Shown here piece by piece: positions 44,652 through 57,253 of a stretch of 64,000 nt of DNA. Origin of the DNA: Bondarzewia mesenterica (taxonomy: Eukaryota; Basidiomycota; Agaricomycetes; Russulales; Bondarzewiaceae); assembly GCA_004802705.1 (NCBI GenBank), contig SGPL01000041.1:1-64000 (forward strand), read 5' to 3'. A model generated the notes under the pieces. The model was not told the DNA's origin. It did not search any database and saw only the letters and a program-made list of their open reading frames with translations. Each line of letters starts with the position of its first letter. Positions within the stretch are counted from its first letter, which is position 1. A program made the position numbers and the translations under genes.

Positions 44652-47600
44652 ATGGAGATACCTACGGAGCGGAATTCTGGTGAGATATGCTACTATTCTT
44701 TATTAGAACATTTTGTTTTATACTTTTTCTTTAACAGCTCATAAATACTCTGGGGATAGTATCCCACCCGGTCCTACTCCTATAGCAGAGCAGATCAAGC
44801 CGCAGGTGCCGGAGCTCCTCCCTTTTTCTCCTACGAATATGGATAGCATTTTGGAGGTAGGTGAAGGCTCATAATAAGTGAATAACCCTAAATCCATATA
44901 TACAGGAGAAAGAACTACATTTGATGCGTTTACACGCATCCTTGCCGCAGGAGGTAAAAGGAGGTCCATCTAGTTCGCAGGCTCTAATTCAACCTCAAGA
45001 TAAAGAGAGTATGTCTAAACCACCCCAGAAGAAGCCACGGTTATACCATCCCTCCTTTGTGGAACGCTCAGAATTGGTCCCAACTTCATCATTGGAAGGG
45101 CCCGCACGTCACAGACGTTCGCATAGGGCATATGTACTTATTCCATCCAAAAAGCCCTTCAAGAAAGCTCATGATAATTCATTTTCCCTCGCTTCTGGTC
45201 TTTTACCTCCTGGCTCTTCCCCAAATGCGCAATCTGGACCGTTTACTCCCTCTCATTCTCTTGGATTATCTCATCCTTCCAACGTTCAAGCTTTGATGTT
45301 ACGCTCAAGGCCTGAAAAAGAGCGAATGGATCCTAAGCCTTTAGATGACGAGGATATAGATCAAAATGACTTCTCTGGACGTCCTCATTCCTGGTCGCTC
45401 TCTTCGCCTAATAGTCTTCCAAGAATATCGCCTATTCTAGATCAGGATAACAATCACTACGATGACGTTGATGTCCTTTCAACTCTCCCTCATCCAATTT
45501 CTCCTTTACCTTCTTCTAGCTCGTCTCATCAGTTAGACATTCAAACTCAAAAGCTACGCATAAGGCCTAATAGACTGGAGCTAATGGACTTTAAATCTTT
45601 GGGGGACGAATCTACTCATGACGATGCGGACGATGCTGATGAGGACGAACGAAATCCATCATTCTCTAAAAAGTCATCCACCAATGATTTCGATTATTCT
45701 TTAGAGGATACACTCGACTCTTATCAGGATTTACATTTCCCTCAGACGCGCAAAGAACTTCGAGCTCTCCTTCCAGATTTACAGGCCTCATCACAAGCAT
45801 CACAAGTCGATACCGGGCCTTTGGACAAATTTATAAACGACCATCAGTGCGGCAGCCATAACACTATTTGTACCATCCTATCGTTCTTCAGCATGCAGTA
45901 TCAACCGGTGCTGGGCGCTATAGTCTGCCTTGTCTGTATGGGTGGATGCATAATCCCTTTGGCTCATTGGTCAAGGCACGTTCTTAAACGGCACAACTTC
46001 TCCTGTCCTAAAGCCAAGCGCCATGCTTTGCGAGAAATGGTGCAACATATCGGGCAGAGCTATGGAATTGATCTAGATCAAACTGCTAGTGATCTTCATC
46101 TTCCAGCTCAACTGAACGAGCCTATATCTTGTCGAGATAATCTTACGTCTAATAGGAGCCAATCGATCCTCTTTCGCTATCATTGTCCATTCGTGGATGC
46201 TCAAGGCCAACGTTGCTCCTTTTGGGCAGCTATCAACACTTCCAAGGGATGCGACGAAGCAGAGCTCAAGAAACACCTTAAAAAGTTGCATCCTAAATTG
46301 AAGGCGACCACCTATCAAGGTCAATGGACTCAGGGGCTTGCCGTCATCCGCGATACTAAAAGCATACACAAACATATCTTCATTCTTCCGGACGATTTCA
46401 AACTACAGGATGCCTCCTCTAAGCGAGCTACTGGAGTTAAATCTAGAGACGCTGCTCCTACCGCGACTTGGATGACAGAGATACGTTTTGATACTATCTT
46501 GGACAATTTAGGCCCAAAAGCATCTATTCAACGGCTACAATGGCTAGTAACTCTGCCATCCCTATATCTTGCCACGTCCAGTAACAATAAAGTCGTTCGA
46601 TGGATGGAAAGGGGTCTCTTATTACTTCATAAAGAGACTCACTTATATTTGAAAGGCGCGTCCCAGTTTAGGACCAATCAAAATCAATTAGTTTCTACGG
46701 AACTCTATCAGTACGTCTCTTTAGTTTCATTATTAAATTGAATTATAAAGGCTAATGATTGATAGAGCTGCATTGTCCAATATGACAAACCTAAAGAACA
46801 GCACTTTGTATGGCTACCGAGAAGCTCTGTCTCGAACAACCTCCATGATGCTTCGCTTATTATATCTTCATGAAATTAAATCTCGCGAAGGGCTAGGAAA
46901 TCTGGAACTTATCGGCAGCGAGGAGCAAGCATCTACGGCGGCTTCCTTATATGCACTTTTTCAGGATTATCATGGCCATCCACCAATTCTAGAGCTACGA
47001 CCCCTTATGCATCAATTTTACCAAGCTCTCTTGCAGACGAAAGACTTGGAGGAGTCATTTATAGCATGTCCCACGGACATGATGCTTTTTCTATGCTCAT
47101 TGAGCAAAGGTACTAGCCGATTTGTTTCAGCCAGACGGTTGCGCGATTTGTGCTATCGTTTGGGTTATTGCTTTCGTGCTATTACGATCCATACAATCCG
47201 ATTAACACTGGAGGGCCACAATTCCTACGTGGAATACAAACCGTCACTGGATACGCTGGCTACTAGCTGCCTTTCGGAGGAGAATGACTCGGATGATGAC
47301 TATGAAGAGGGAAGTGATGACAGTGGAAATAGCGATATTGAAGAAGGGAATAGGAGCGAGGCTGAAGAGAAAAGTCCAGTAGCGGCAAAGGTCAAAAGGG
47401 TTAGCTCAGGCAAGCATTACAATTTTATTCAATAGTTCTTTGCTAACGAGTAAGGCAGCCTTTGAACTTGGATTTATGCGAATTGCAAAGCCTACATTGG
47501 ATGATTCAAGTTCTGTCGAAGCATCAACTCGTAAAGCTCTTAGGTAAGTTTATTTAAACTTTCACTTATCTTGTGCTTATTTTCTATAGCCTTATTCAAG

Positions 47601-49433
47601 ATCATGTTATATGGCTTGTGGATAACACTAATCGTGGATTTACCACTCCATTCAGTCGGATGAATAGAGTTTTATCCTTCCTACATCGAGGAGTATCTCT
47701 GGAGGATAAACCTGCTCACATCACAGTTCGGCAAGATGGCGATATATTAGAGGTCTCAAACGGGGGACTGCCTCCTATTCATGTGGATCTTCAGTTATGG
47801 CGTCGGACCGCAAAGCTTTCTATCATAGGTTTCAAGGATGCGGTGAACAGACTCCTTCCTGCTGGAAGTTCTGCGGATGACTTTCCGATAGACAGGATTG
47901 TGGACACTCATGCTTTGCATGCCGCATCCAAACAAACACAAAATGCTATCTGGATGGACCCAATACGGGATACAATTCTGGCAAATCTCCTCGCTATTGG
48001 AGAGGACAAGCACAAGCTCATCTTTGGGGGAAATATCGATCGGCGTGCCGTCGATAAATGGTTGGCTTTAGATCAAGAAGTGCTCAGTGCTGGAGCCGCG
48101 GCCTCAGCTTTAAATTGGGGCATCTGTCCTTCGGCTTGTCGATTCAAAATGTTTTGCTTTGACGGAGGCCTCAAACACCCTAAAGATGTCTCAGTTGCGG
48201 CTAATGGTCTCCTTTTACTTCGAACACATTCTATGGTTCGAGACAATGAGGAGATGATCGTGCCATCTTTAGTGGCATTTCCCCCCGATATGTCTCGTCA
48301 TCTGGCTTTTTATTTATTTATTCTCCGACCCATTATCTGCGTTTTGTTGGAACAAATAGGCAAAGAGGTGCCGTTATACAGTTCCAGGATATGGGCTCAT
48401 ACCACTCGTCATCCAAGGGCCGCTCACCAGTGGCTGTGGACTGGCCCAGAAGTGACTAAAGCCTTACAATATCATACCATGGAACCGCTAGGCATTGCTC
48501 TAACTCCTTCAACCATTCAAGGTATCGCACATGGGCTTTTAAAACATCACTTCCCTCCCCTATTCGCCAAAAACTATTTATCTTTGGTGGACATCCAAGC
48601 TCAGCACATTCGGCTAACTTCTCTGGCTAATTATGGACGACTTTTAAATATTCCAGCCTTCGAGCATATGAATGCCGATTCACTCCTGTGTTTTTTGGCT
48701 ATCTGTCAAATCTGGCAAGCCGCGCTTGCTGTTGGGCCTCTGAACGAGGTCTGGCGTCATCTAATCCACGATTCAGATATTTTTCCCACTACCAACTATC
48801 GCAGCCTGGGGTTTCAAGTCGCACGGAATGCCATAGGCTTATATTACGGTGTGCATGGTGGCGTTCGTAATGTTCAAACCCTAGTCCATACTCTCTTGAC
48901 CGATCTTCCCTTTCTTGCGGGTTCAATGGTGAGTGTTCTATTTTTCTTAGAGATTTCAGGAAGCGATCACTAACATGAGAGAAGCTTCAATCAGACCGCA
49001 CCTTTGGGGATAAAGTGTTGAGCGAAGTCCTTCGAGCTATCCTCTTTGGAAGTGATCAGGCTGGCATTTCCTTGACACCTCCAATAGGTGGAATTTTAAT
49101 CGATGATGCCGCGGAAGCTGTAACTCTGGTAAAAACCTTTTATCGCATGAAGTGCAATGCTCATCTCATTTTTCTTAGATTGTCAGAGCGTTGAATGAAT
49201 GGTCATCAAAGAAACATGTTGATCTTTCCATTCTAGACAGCAAATCTCTTTTACACTATGAAGAGGTCAAAATTAAGGCCAAAGCTAGGTTGACGGCCAT
49301 CAGAGATGGGGATCAGAGGGCTTGGATATCTTTTAGCGCTCACATCTTCTCAACTTCACCTATTCCCGTCACATACACCGCCACCGCAAAGATGCGGTCC
49401 CTTACATTTAACCCTCCGCTTCCTCATTCTTGA
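44652..49433 (+). CDS. intact OrsD-type zinc-finger protein without helicase, 1470 aa
   Basis: Eight exons join in phase: 44652-44679, 44738-44856, 44906-46710, 46766-47399, 47455-47543, 47590-48928, 48985-49128 and 49179-49433 (TGA). The first ~330 residues are acidic, Ser/Pro-rich. A finger CLVCMGGC...HVLKRH sits near residue 390 and a second, CPFVDAQGQRC...HLKKLH, near 475. An acidic linker (DSDDDYEEGSDDSGNSD) lies near residue 820. The long C-terminal half (LIQDHVIWLVDNTNR, LRPIICVLLEQIGKEVPLY, WLWTGPEVTKALQYHT) resembles the middle domain of the OrsD/RecQ-like helicase at 17.6-23.6 kb. No Walker A or DEAH motif is present, and the protein ends where the helicase core should start. No stops or frame slips occur, in sharp contrast to its surroundings, and the gene is more AT-rich. 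Function is unknown; nucleic-acid binding is inferred from the fingers. Confidence 0.85.
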
Positions 49434-50223
49434 TTATTCTAACTCGCATTGGTCAATACAAAATTGAAGCAATGAAAGCGCTTGACTGCCTATGAGAAAG
49501 CATCCGTTTACGGTTGACGAGACGACCGAGGTTCAAATTTCCCGCGCGTTGTCAAATGCCCTAACCCTAGCTCACATATCATCCCATATCTGTAAGTTAC
49601 GGGCCGCATCTCGTCTTGCCCCTCTCCTCTGTCCAATGGATCTAGGCTGCCCTCGAGTACATCCTTGACCACCAGAGGCCCGACTTCGTGTATGTTTCTC
49701 TTTCGGGTCATCGGCTCCTCTTACACCACCGCGGCGCATCTTTGCCTCTTTCTTACATCCATCGCACGTCCCCTCTGCCTCCGTCCAAGTGTCACCATCT
49801 ATTCAATCCCCCCTTGCAAGCTCTTCGTTGAGATATCGCACTTTCTCTTTCTGTGTGCCAACAGACCGGCATCATGTCCATCCGCCACGACTATCCTGAC
49901 ATCTTCCGCATTTCACGACTCCCTGGCCAGTGCCACGTTTCCCAGTCAGCCCTACCTCCCTTAATGGTATCCATCTTGCACTAATATTATTGCTATCCCC
50001 TGATTTATGCCTCGCTCTCCCCCATCCTCACAACTCATCTTAAGTGATGCACCAGCATGACACGCGCGCGGCTGATCACCGCGCAACATCACGAGTACTC
50101 CACCTCCTCCCTCCCGCGCTCATCGCATCGTCCTTATTTTCAGCCTTCCTGATCCGTTGACGACACTTCCTCAAAGCTTTACTTCTTCAGAAAATGAAGA
50201 AGAGGATAGCCGACGGAAATGTT
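49434..50223. other. no gene recognised
   Basis: A 99-codon frame at 49665-49964 is low in conserved features. No splice-supported gene is seen. Confidence 0.35.
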
Positions 50224-52085
50224 TTAATGGGCAGCTGGTTTGAGTTCGGATTCGGCGATCTGGGGAGCCTGTTTGGAATGAAACTGAGGAGAGTAAGGAG
50301 GAGAGTTTCTGGTGGCCAGGAGGGGTGAGTTGTTCCTTATCCTCATGCGCAAGGTGTCTGATATCCCGTCAAGATACTGAGGGGCTCTCTTCAACGAGGC
50401 CCTCTCCATGTTCTTGCTATTTGGCCGGATATCGCCTGGAGCCAAGACAGACGTCTCACTTCCGATGCCAACCGAGTCTTACATCCTTTCAATGAAGACT
50501 AACAATGAATCATTGCGGTACACTTCGAGACCTGCAACAGCGACATACGGTGCAGTTACCTTCTTGCTGAATTGTCTTTCATCTACTTATCTGATCTAGA
50601 CTTTTGGAAACCGCCTCCTCCCGACCCTATGCTTGACGTGCCTGGTGAACTTGTCTTGTCGCTCGAGAAGAAAGGAAGGACCGAGTATTGGCCAGCCAAA
50701 ATTGAGGAATACATCCCTCCTCCCAAACGAACAGCCAAATCGCGATACAGACTACTGTTTCTGGGCGACGCGATGCTCTCCGTCGAAAGAAGCATGTTCT
50801 ACATGACGGGAGAGGATGCGTTTTATTCCTGTAAAGTAGGTAGGTCCTAGTCTAGATCTATGATATCCGCTCACAAAAAAAAAAATTCCACAGCTTGAAA
50901 AGTTTGACAGTGGCGACTCAAAAATAGCGGATAATGTTGACGCTGATATTGACGAGTCCGAACTGACTAGAGGGCCTAGCCCAATACCGGAAATACCACC
51001 ACCTACGAATTTCGGGAAGCTCTCCATCCGCCAACAGTTCAGCTATGTTAAACCTGTCGTTAAGGCGGTCCTGAACGACCGTTACCCACCCGCAAAAGAC
51101 CGCCATGACGCTTTCATGAAGGGCGGTATCATACGTAGGGCCTTGCGCAAAGAGGCACCTGGTAAAGGGGAGTTAAATGCCAGAGAAGTCACCGAGCTTG
51201 GCCTTGTGCTCAATTGGTGGTCCTGCGCGATGAGAGATATGCCAAGAAGCTGTCATCAACATGGCAGGCGTCCATATCTGTCTCTGACCCACCCGATGAC
51301 CAAGCCCAAGTGGAATCTTCTGGCCGCGTGCAACCGACAGCTGACGTAGGTTTGGAACTGAGAGACTATTCACTGATTTGAACTAATTCTCACTGTATTT
51401 GTAGTCAACCAATGCGGCGGTTATCCCTACCCATCATCAGGATGCGCGTGCTCAATCTGTGCTTTCTGATCTCACAGAAGTAGGAGACTAATAATGGAGC
51501 CTGAAGACAGCACTGACGTTCTAGCCATTATAGGTTGTAACACCCCCTCCATCGGAGGTAACAACATGTGGTGAGATGCTGCATTCAGAAAGGGTGAGTA
51601 GTGCCATGTCTCTACGTATCCATAGCCAAAACAAGATTCACTTCGAGTGCCGCAGACAGGTCACCATGAACAGGAACGGCGCCGAGGCTGCGAAGCTTAC
51701 GAAGCACTCACACAACTCGAAAGAATTGAGGTGAGTCCGCAGCTTGTTCCCTTTCCGGAAAAAATGTTACTCACAATTTTGTCTATGTAGTATTGCCAAT
51801 TGGTCCTTCTCCACGAATCGATTCTGCAATTGCTTCTGTGGCGCTCGGAGGAGCGCACATCTTTGAAAAAACTCGATGATAACGAGGAGAAACACTTGCA
51901 CGAAATCGCATTCAAGATGTCAGAGCAGATGGACTGGGTGGTGGAGATTGAACGGTTGCGTGAGGCAGGACAGAAGCGCAGGCAACAGAAGGTGGGCCCT
52001 CCCCCCATGTCCATGAGCGGAACTAGGTCAAGGCCCAAGATGTCCTCTAGTGTACGCAATCAATCTGTTCTTTTTTCAAAAGGAT
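50224..52085 (+). pseudogene. PWWP/Tudor-like chromatin protein, decayed
   Basis: Pieces follow a basidiomycete family with a PWWP-like N-terminus: EESFWWPG, then FLLFGRISPGAKTDVSLPMP and LRYTSRPATA, then DPMLDVPGELVLSLEKKGRT, EYWPAKIEEYIPPP and YRLLFLGDAM. After an intron (50839-50893) come LSIRQQFSYVKPVVKAVLND, RYPPAKDRHDAFMKGG and, after a one-base frame slip near 51217, VLRDERYAKKL. The last exon (51790-52030) has VLLHESILQLLLWRSEERTS and MDWVVEIERLREAG. Splice sites are mostly kept, but the frame slip, a broken N-terminal exon and a missing start argue for a pseudogene. A sequencing error is possible because damage is slight. A chromatin role is inferred only from the PWWP-like module. 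Confidence 0.55.
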
Positions 52086-53475
52086 GATATGCCCATTTGT
52101 TTATCGTCTCACTGTGCCGGGACACCAGTAACCGCAGAGAAGTAAAACATCTGATAGTGTGATCTAGCATTGGTGCATTTCGTGCGTTTGAGGATAACAT
52201 TGTCTATCAAACCTGGTACCGTAGAGCCGATGTTGTCTCTATAGTACGATGCGTATGGCTAGGCCCAGGAACTTTTGCGGTGTCAAGAGCTCCACGACGA
52301 CCACAAGGCGTTAGTTGAGATAGAACGCGAGGCTCAAAGATTTTACGGCACCACTGGGAAGGTATGTCAATCCAGCATTCCTACACGCCTGCCTTTCTCA
52401 GCTGGGGCTTCCTTAATTTATACTTTCTTCTTCCGAACCATGTGCCTTATTGTGCACTCTCGCGGCCCGCGCCTTGTTGGTGTGCTTCGACGTCAATCCA
52501 CCGCGGTATGAGGCAGAAGTCTCTCGCTCTCGCGACTCTGGTGCGAAAATTGTCTGTTATTAGCGTGTCTATCTCTTGTCTGCACCGCTATGGGAGCGAA
52601 TCGTCCTCGCAATCTTTACAACGTGTCACGCAGGTCATCTCGACTTCGCAACCATGTGCTGCACCTTCACCTTGACGCGCACGATACATGCATCTAGGTG
52701 GATGATGGAAGGACCTATTGGTTCTTTTTTGATTATATCCAATGTTAGCGATAGCTGGACTGCCGCCTCAGGTCCTGTCTATTTACTACCCCCTCCTTTC
52801 CTGTTACACCCGCCCTCGTCCGAATTCCCCCACCACGTCACTGGCTTCTCCCCCCTTCTCACCGCTTGCTGCATTGCTGAAGGGACCCTCGTGTGCACTG
52901 CTGCTTCCTCATCTCCCGCATCGCACGCGAGCGCTACCAAAGTTCTTGAGCTGAAGCAACATGTCGTTTGAACGTGCAGCTGCAGCCCTCGGCGGTTGCG
53001 TGGCGGAAACCTGGTTAGTTGGCAAGATTTGTCATTCGCACCCCAGTTGAATCCTCAGGTCACATCTCTATCCATTCGTGCCGGCTCTTTCGTTTGTCTA
53101 CATATTCACTTATCAGTGCTGTACGGAGCTCATTTGGGGCAGCATTGCGGATTCTGACCTGCGCTCTGTTCTCAACCGCTAGCTTCTTGCCAAAAATCAT
53201 GGGGATGGGTACGAATATGGATCAAGTTGAGGGAAACGCAACGGCATTGGGGTCAAGTAAGTATTGATTATCTTCCCTGTACCACACTTGGACACCCTCG
53301 TGCACTTTGCTAGTGTAATATACTTCTTCGTACCGAATTCAATAGTGGATCGTCACCCCGCATCATCTGATAGGGTGGTCAAATACCATTTCAGACACTT
53401 TCTCATTCTCGCTTTTTCGACAGATAAGATATGTCAGAGCTAGTATGCTATAGTATTTTTGCAAGAAAGTGAAAA
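52086..53475. other. no gene recognised
   Basis: Short plus-strand frames (for example QELHDDHKALVEIEREAQRF near 52278) look like remnants of a coiled-coil protein but do not extend. 53268-53475 is the downstream flank of the integrase gene. Confidence 0.35.
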
Positions 53476-55142
53476 TTATTCAGAATCGGAGAGCACGTCC
53501 GACATCCTCTGGAATACATCCCAGCTTGTTTCTAGTGTTAACTTTGGAGACCCAACCTCATGATAGACACGACTTGCCAACACTGAGAATTCTTTAGTTA
53601 CCCAACCCAGATGTTCTTCACGAGGACCGACGTCATCTGTAACCATTTGCCTGAGCTCTTCAATGATCGCTGGTGACACGGGGATTATGCAGTCCACGCC
53701 TCCATATTGCTCCGGAACGCTAAACGCATGAGCGGGTACGTGTCCTGAAGGCATAGACTTATCCTTCTGAGATCGAATTCGGTGCTGGTTCCACCAGTTT
53801 CGGAAGTCGTCCAACTGTTCTTGAACCAATGGCGGGAAGATCCAGTAAAAGAGGTCACTGCAGATGAAGAATGGTTCAAATTTTGAAAATGGAGGTGAAG
53901 GATGGACTCGATGGGTGCTCACCGGTGCCAAGGTAGGTTTGGATTGAAGATGTGCTCGACTTTTCCTTGCAGGATCTTTTCCTTTAAGTTAAGGCCGAGT
54001 TTCTCCTTGAGTGTTTTCCAAAAAGCTTCGATGACAGTGTTATGCACACTTTTCATGAAGACATGCTCTGGGTGAACTGCTGGATCAAGGTCTGGAGCAC
54101 AAAAGTCCCTTTCGATTCAAGTAGTCACATATTGTTGGACAGCCAGCTGACAACAAGAGCCGACATACCTGATCGCAACCTGAATAGCATACATGATGCC
54201 AGTTTCAGATCCCTTGTCTGTTGTAATTTGGATTGATATGCCTAAACGTCAGGCAATTTATGTGAGGAAGAAACGCTGAGAGACATGCAAATATTGGGAT
54301 TTGAGAAATTGACCTACCACCATACATCTCAATCAGATCTATGAATAGATGTGCCAGAGCCCCCGCTGCTCGACAGTTAGGTATCACTTTGAGCAGCAAG
54401 ACGTAGCTAGGCCATTTGTCTTTGAACCCGTAAATTGGTAAACTGATATCTCCCATTTGCAGAGCGAATTGGCCGAGTTTTTCATGACCGTCGCCAGAGA
54501 TCTCTCGAAAAGGGCCGATTGACGATAGCGGTTGGCGTGAGATGCCAGATAACTTTCTTCCTGGAAATCGAGCGGCGAACCCCTCTGGATAATGCGCGAG
54601 CATAATTTGCCGAACGAGATCTCTGCAATATCCGTGCCGATGTTGAATTAGTTGAATATTGAGATAGTTGTCGCTGTTACGCTTACCTTGGAATTGGCAC
54701 CCCATTATCCTTGAGTTTTCCTTTGATGAAAGAAGGCCCATTATGCTCGATACCTTTCAAGCCACCTTTCTCTACTTCATCTAAGACTAGCTGCGTCGCA
54801 ACTTCCAATGGTGGTGGTTTTCGAACAGAAGGGATATCGAGTCTTTTTTCATGTTGATTCAGCGTAGTCCGCCTGTAGTAATCATTGCTGAATGTCATTA
54901 TAAGATTAAGAAAGAAGAATGCAGTGCTCACCCTATGGAGAGACCGAGGTCTTTCCTCAATGCAGCGATCTTCTCGTCACGCGATAGACCTTGTTGCACG
55001 TATCTTAGAAGAGTATCACGGAATATATCATCTGGCGGATCTAATTTCACGAGTAAGTACAATTCACAAAAACAACATCTGAGGATACCGTATTCTTACA
55101 TGCTTTGGATCCATGACCGTTCTTTCCGGTAGGATTTGGCAT
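53476..55142 (-). CDS. intact integrase-core (DDE) protein, 427 aa
   Basis: Seven exons join in phase on the minus strand: 55100-55142, 54932-55040, 54687-54872, 54318-54622, 54169-54241, 53923-54108 and 53476-53857 (TAA). The start gives MPNPTGKNGHGSKAYPP. An N-terminal helix-turn-helix-like region (LSRDEKIAALRKDLGLSIGR) precedes the integrase core. SGDGHEKL (Asp157), ITTDKGSETG (Asp223) and SVHNTVIEAFW (Glu266) form a DDE set with 42 residues between the last two. The C-terminal part (WWNQHRIRSQKDKSMPSGHV, YGGVDC, SWDVFQRM) matches a second agaricomycete integrase-core family, distinct from the copy at 5.4 kb. There are no stops or slips, so it could encode an active recombinase or a domesticated protein. 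No terminal repeats were found by eye; TCCGTCC(A/G)CAT motifs lie about 270 bp upstream. Confidence 0.9.
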
Positions 55143-55394
55143 TTTAGTGGACGAACACTAGGTAGCAGTTCTAGACGTGACGAATCTGAAGCATATCATT
55201 AAGTATGCTTGTTCAAGAATGAATCGTGCTCACCAGAATGCTAACGAAAAAGCGAGTTCAGTATCTGAGAAGCTTAACCAGGATACAGAGTGCTCACGCC
55301 TACCACATACTCGTACCTTGTGTGGCGCCCGCTGGTGTTGGGCCTTGTAAGGGCAGGACCTAGGCATATGTGTACTGAAGTTGTATCCGAAATC

Positions 55395-55530
55395 GCTGAT
55401 TTTGACCGTTTCCGTCCGCATAGATTTCAGCCCAGATCCGTCCACATTAGGATCGGACTACCCATTTTTAACCGAATCCGTCCACATAATCGAATATAAG
55501 TTCAATTTTTGAGCGATCCGTCCGCATATC
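55395..55530. repeat. four TCCGTCC(A/G)CATA motifs
   Basis: TTTCCGTCCGCATAG, GATCCGTCCACATTAG, AATCCGTCCACATAATC and GATCCGTCCGCATATC occur at about 55408, 55435, 55479 and 55518, all on the plus strand, upstream of the minus-strand integrase gene. Confidence 0.75.
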
Positions 55531-55599
55531 TATCAAAAAAAGCGTCCCGAGGATACAGAAAGGTCCAGAAGTAGATTACAGCTATCTACTGATCATCCT

Positions 55600-56420
55600 C
55601 GTCATCCTAGGCTTCATCTCCGGCACCCTCAACACCTGTAGCAGCCCCCTTCATCTTCTGAAGCTCGTTCAGTTGCTGAACGGCTTCATGGACCTCACCA
55701 ACATGGTCCTGCAACTCCGAGAATATGTGTGTGGACAATGGGCAAAGGGTAATAAATTTGAGTGGGTTAGCACTGTCCATCTCCACTACATGTCGCGAGA
55801 AACCAGTAGAAAGCGAGAAGAGAAGATGAGTACGCGGAATACACATGAATGTGGCACATCCCCCCAATGATTTGCACGACATCGAATGATGAAGGTCATT
55901 GAAGGGGCCTTGGAGACGTGGCCATTCGGCGAATGGAGTGCATTGATGGCACCACTGGAGTCCAAGTCTGGTGAAGGCGAAGGCGACGAGAGGGCGGTGT
56001 GATGAAGGGTAGATAAAATTGTTGATAGAATGACAAGCCTGTGGAGTCGATCGACACGCATATGGGATACGTGGGTTCGACGGTATCGCAAAGGACCATG
56101 GACAACACGATCAAAGGGAAGCACAGCTGGGAACATGTAGTGGGCTGGTGCGAAATCAATTATCTTGAGCTATCAAACTGACGAAGGAAGTGATGAAAAC
56201 TCACCAATGCATAAAACAACCAAAAAAACTTCACTGAGGAAGACGCAAGCGGCGAGACTAACAGCCTGAACACTGATCTCGCTGTCTACTGCCAATACTC
56301 GCAAGAAACACACAAATTGACTGTGCGCCATCAACAAGACAACGGCAGAAAAACTAGCAAATATCGCGAAGACCGCCGGGATGAAGTGTACAAAGGCGTC
56401 GCGCGATGCCTCTCGCAAGA
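55600..56420 (-). pseudogene. possible decayed membrane protein, not recognised
   Basis: A minus-strand frame (56173-56418) has hydrophobic stretches (FIPAVFAIFASFSAVVLLMA; VSLAACVFLSEVFLVVLCIG) and ends at a good donor (ATTG|GTGAGT). The candidate next exon (56110 downward) and a last piece with HVGEVHEAVQQLNELQKMKG are in different frames. The family is unknown; evidence is weak. Confidence 0.3.
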
Positions 56421-56624
56421 AAGGTCGGGTTATTTCTATGACCGCAGGAAGAGGGTCAGCTCATAAATGCACAACAAAGTTTGATAGGGAACCTTACGGT
56501 ATGTTCTCATAGGTTTCAATCTCCCAGTCAAATGAGGAAAAAATTTGCATTGACTCGGAGTTCCTCGATTGAAGAGAGGAGGAGCGACAAAGATGGGAGA
56601 AAAGGTCAATTCCAGGAGGGTATT

Positions 56625-56988
56625 ACAGGGTGTTGCATAATAACGTGCAGGTTCGCGTTCAAAAAATTTGTTTGGTTGTGTTGTGTCCGGGGAGAATTTG
56701 TGACAGCTTGTCATCGCCTACGTATTTTCGTCCACCCGCTCCGAGTCCCTCAGTCCCTTTTCCCTCAGTTTCCTGTCGCAAACTTCAGTAGTCTCGAACC
56801 TTCAACCTCTTTGCTTTGTTTATATGTGTTCTTGAAGCTCAATAGAGATGAGAGGAGCCATTGTAACAGACAACCATCCCTGAGCATCCCTGGGATAAAT
56901 GTGACAGATGTCACAAATTCCGCCCAGACACAACACGACCAAACAAAATTTTTGAACGCGAACCTGCACGTTATTATGCAACGCCCTG
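56625..56988. mobile_element. 364-bp MITE with long terminal inverted repeats and TA duplication
   Basis: The left end CAGGGTGTTGCATAATAACG and the right end (reverse complement CAGGGCGTTGCATAATAACG) continue as near-identical inverted repeats for about 85 bp (through GTGCAGGTTCGCGTTCAAAA and the GTTGTGTC block). TA dinucleotides flank both ends (56623-56624 and 56989-56990). The centre has no coding sequence. This is the structure of a Tc1/mariner-type non-autonomous element. Confidence 0.9.
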
Positions 56989-57253
56989 TAAATATACATA
57001 TCTACCAATGTTCCTAGGTCAGTATGGTTCCTAGTTCCTGCATTCCAGTGGCTCCCCTAGCTGGAAGAGGCGTGCGCGCGGAGTTGATGATCAGGGACTT
57101 TGCTTTAACTTTTAGAGACCAAGGGCTTCAGATCTGAACTGAGCTAATAAGATGATGATGGGATGCACGAGGATCTACGAGGATGCGAAGGGATGCGATA
57201 CCAATTTTTTTTTTTGCGTTTCCGGCCCTGGTTGCTGAAGCGCTGACGACTGA

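Noticed and set aside
49559..49573. CCCTAACCCTAG as an interstitial telomere
   Set aside because: Barely two units; could occur by chance.
52742..53267. Candidate small secreted or membrane protein
   Set aside because: No start with splice support, no clear signal peptide, and neighbouring frames are equally open.
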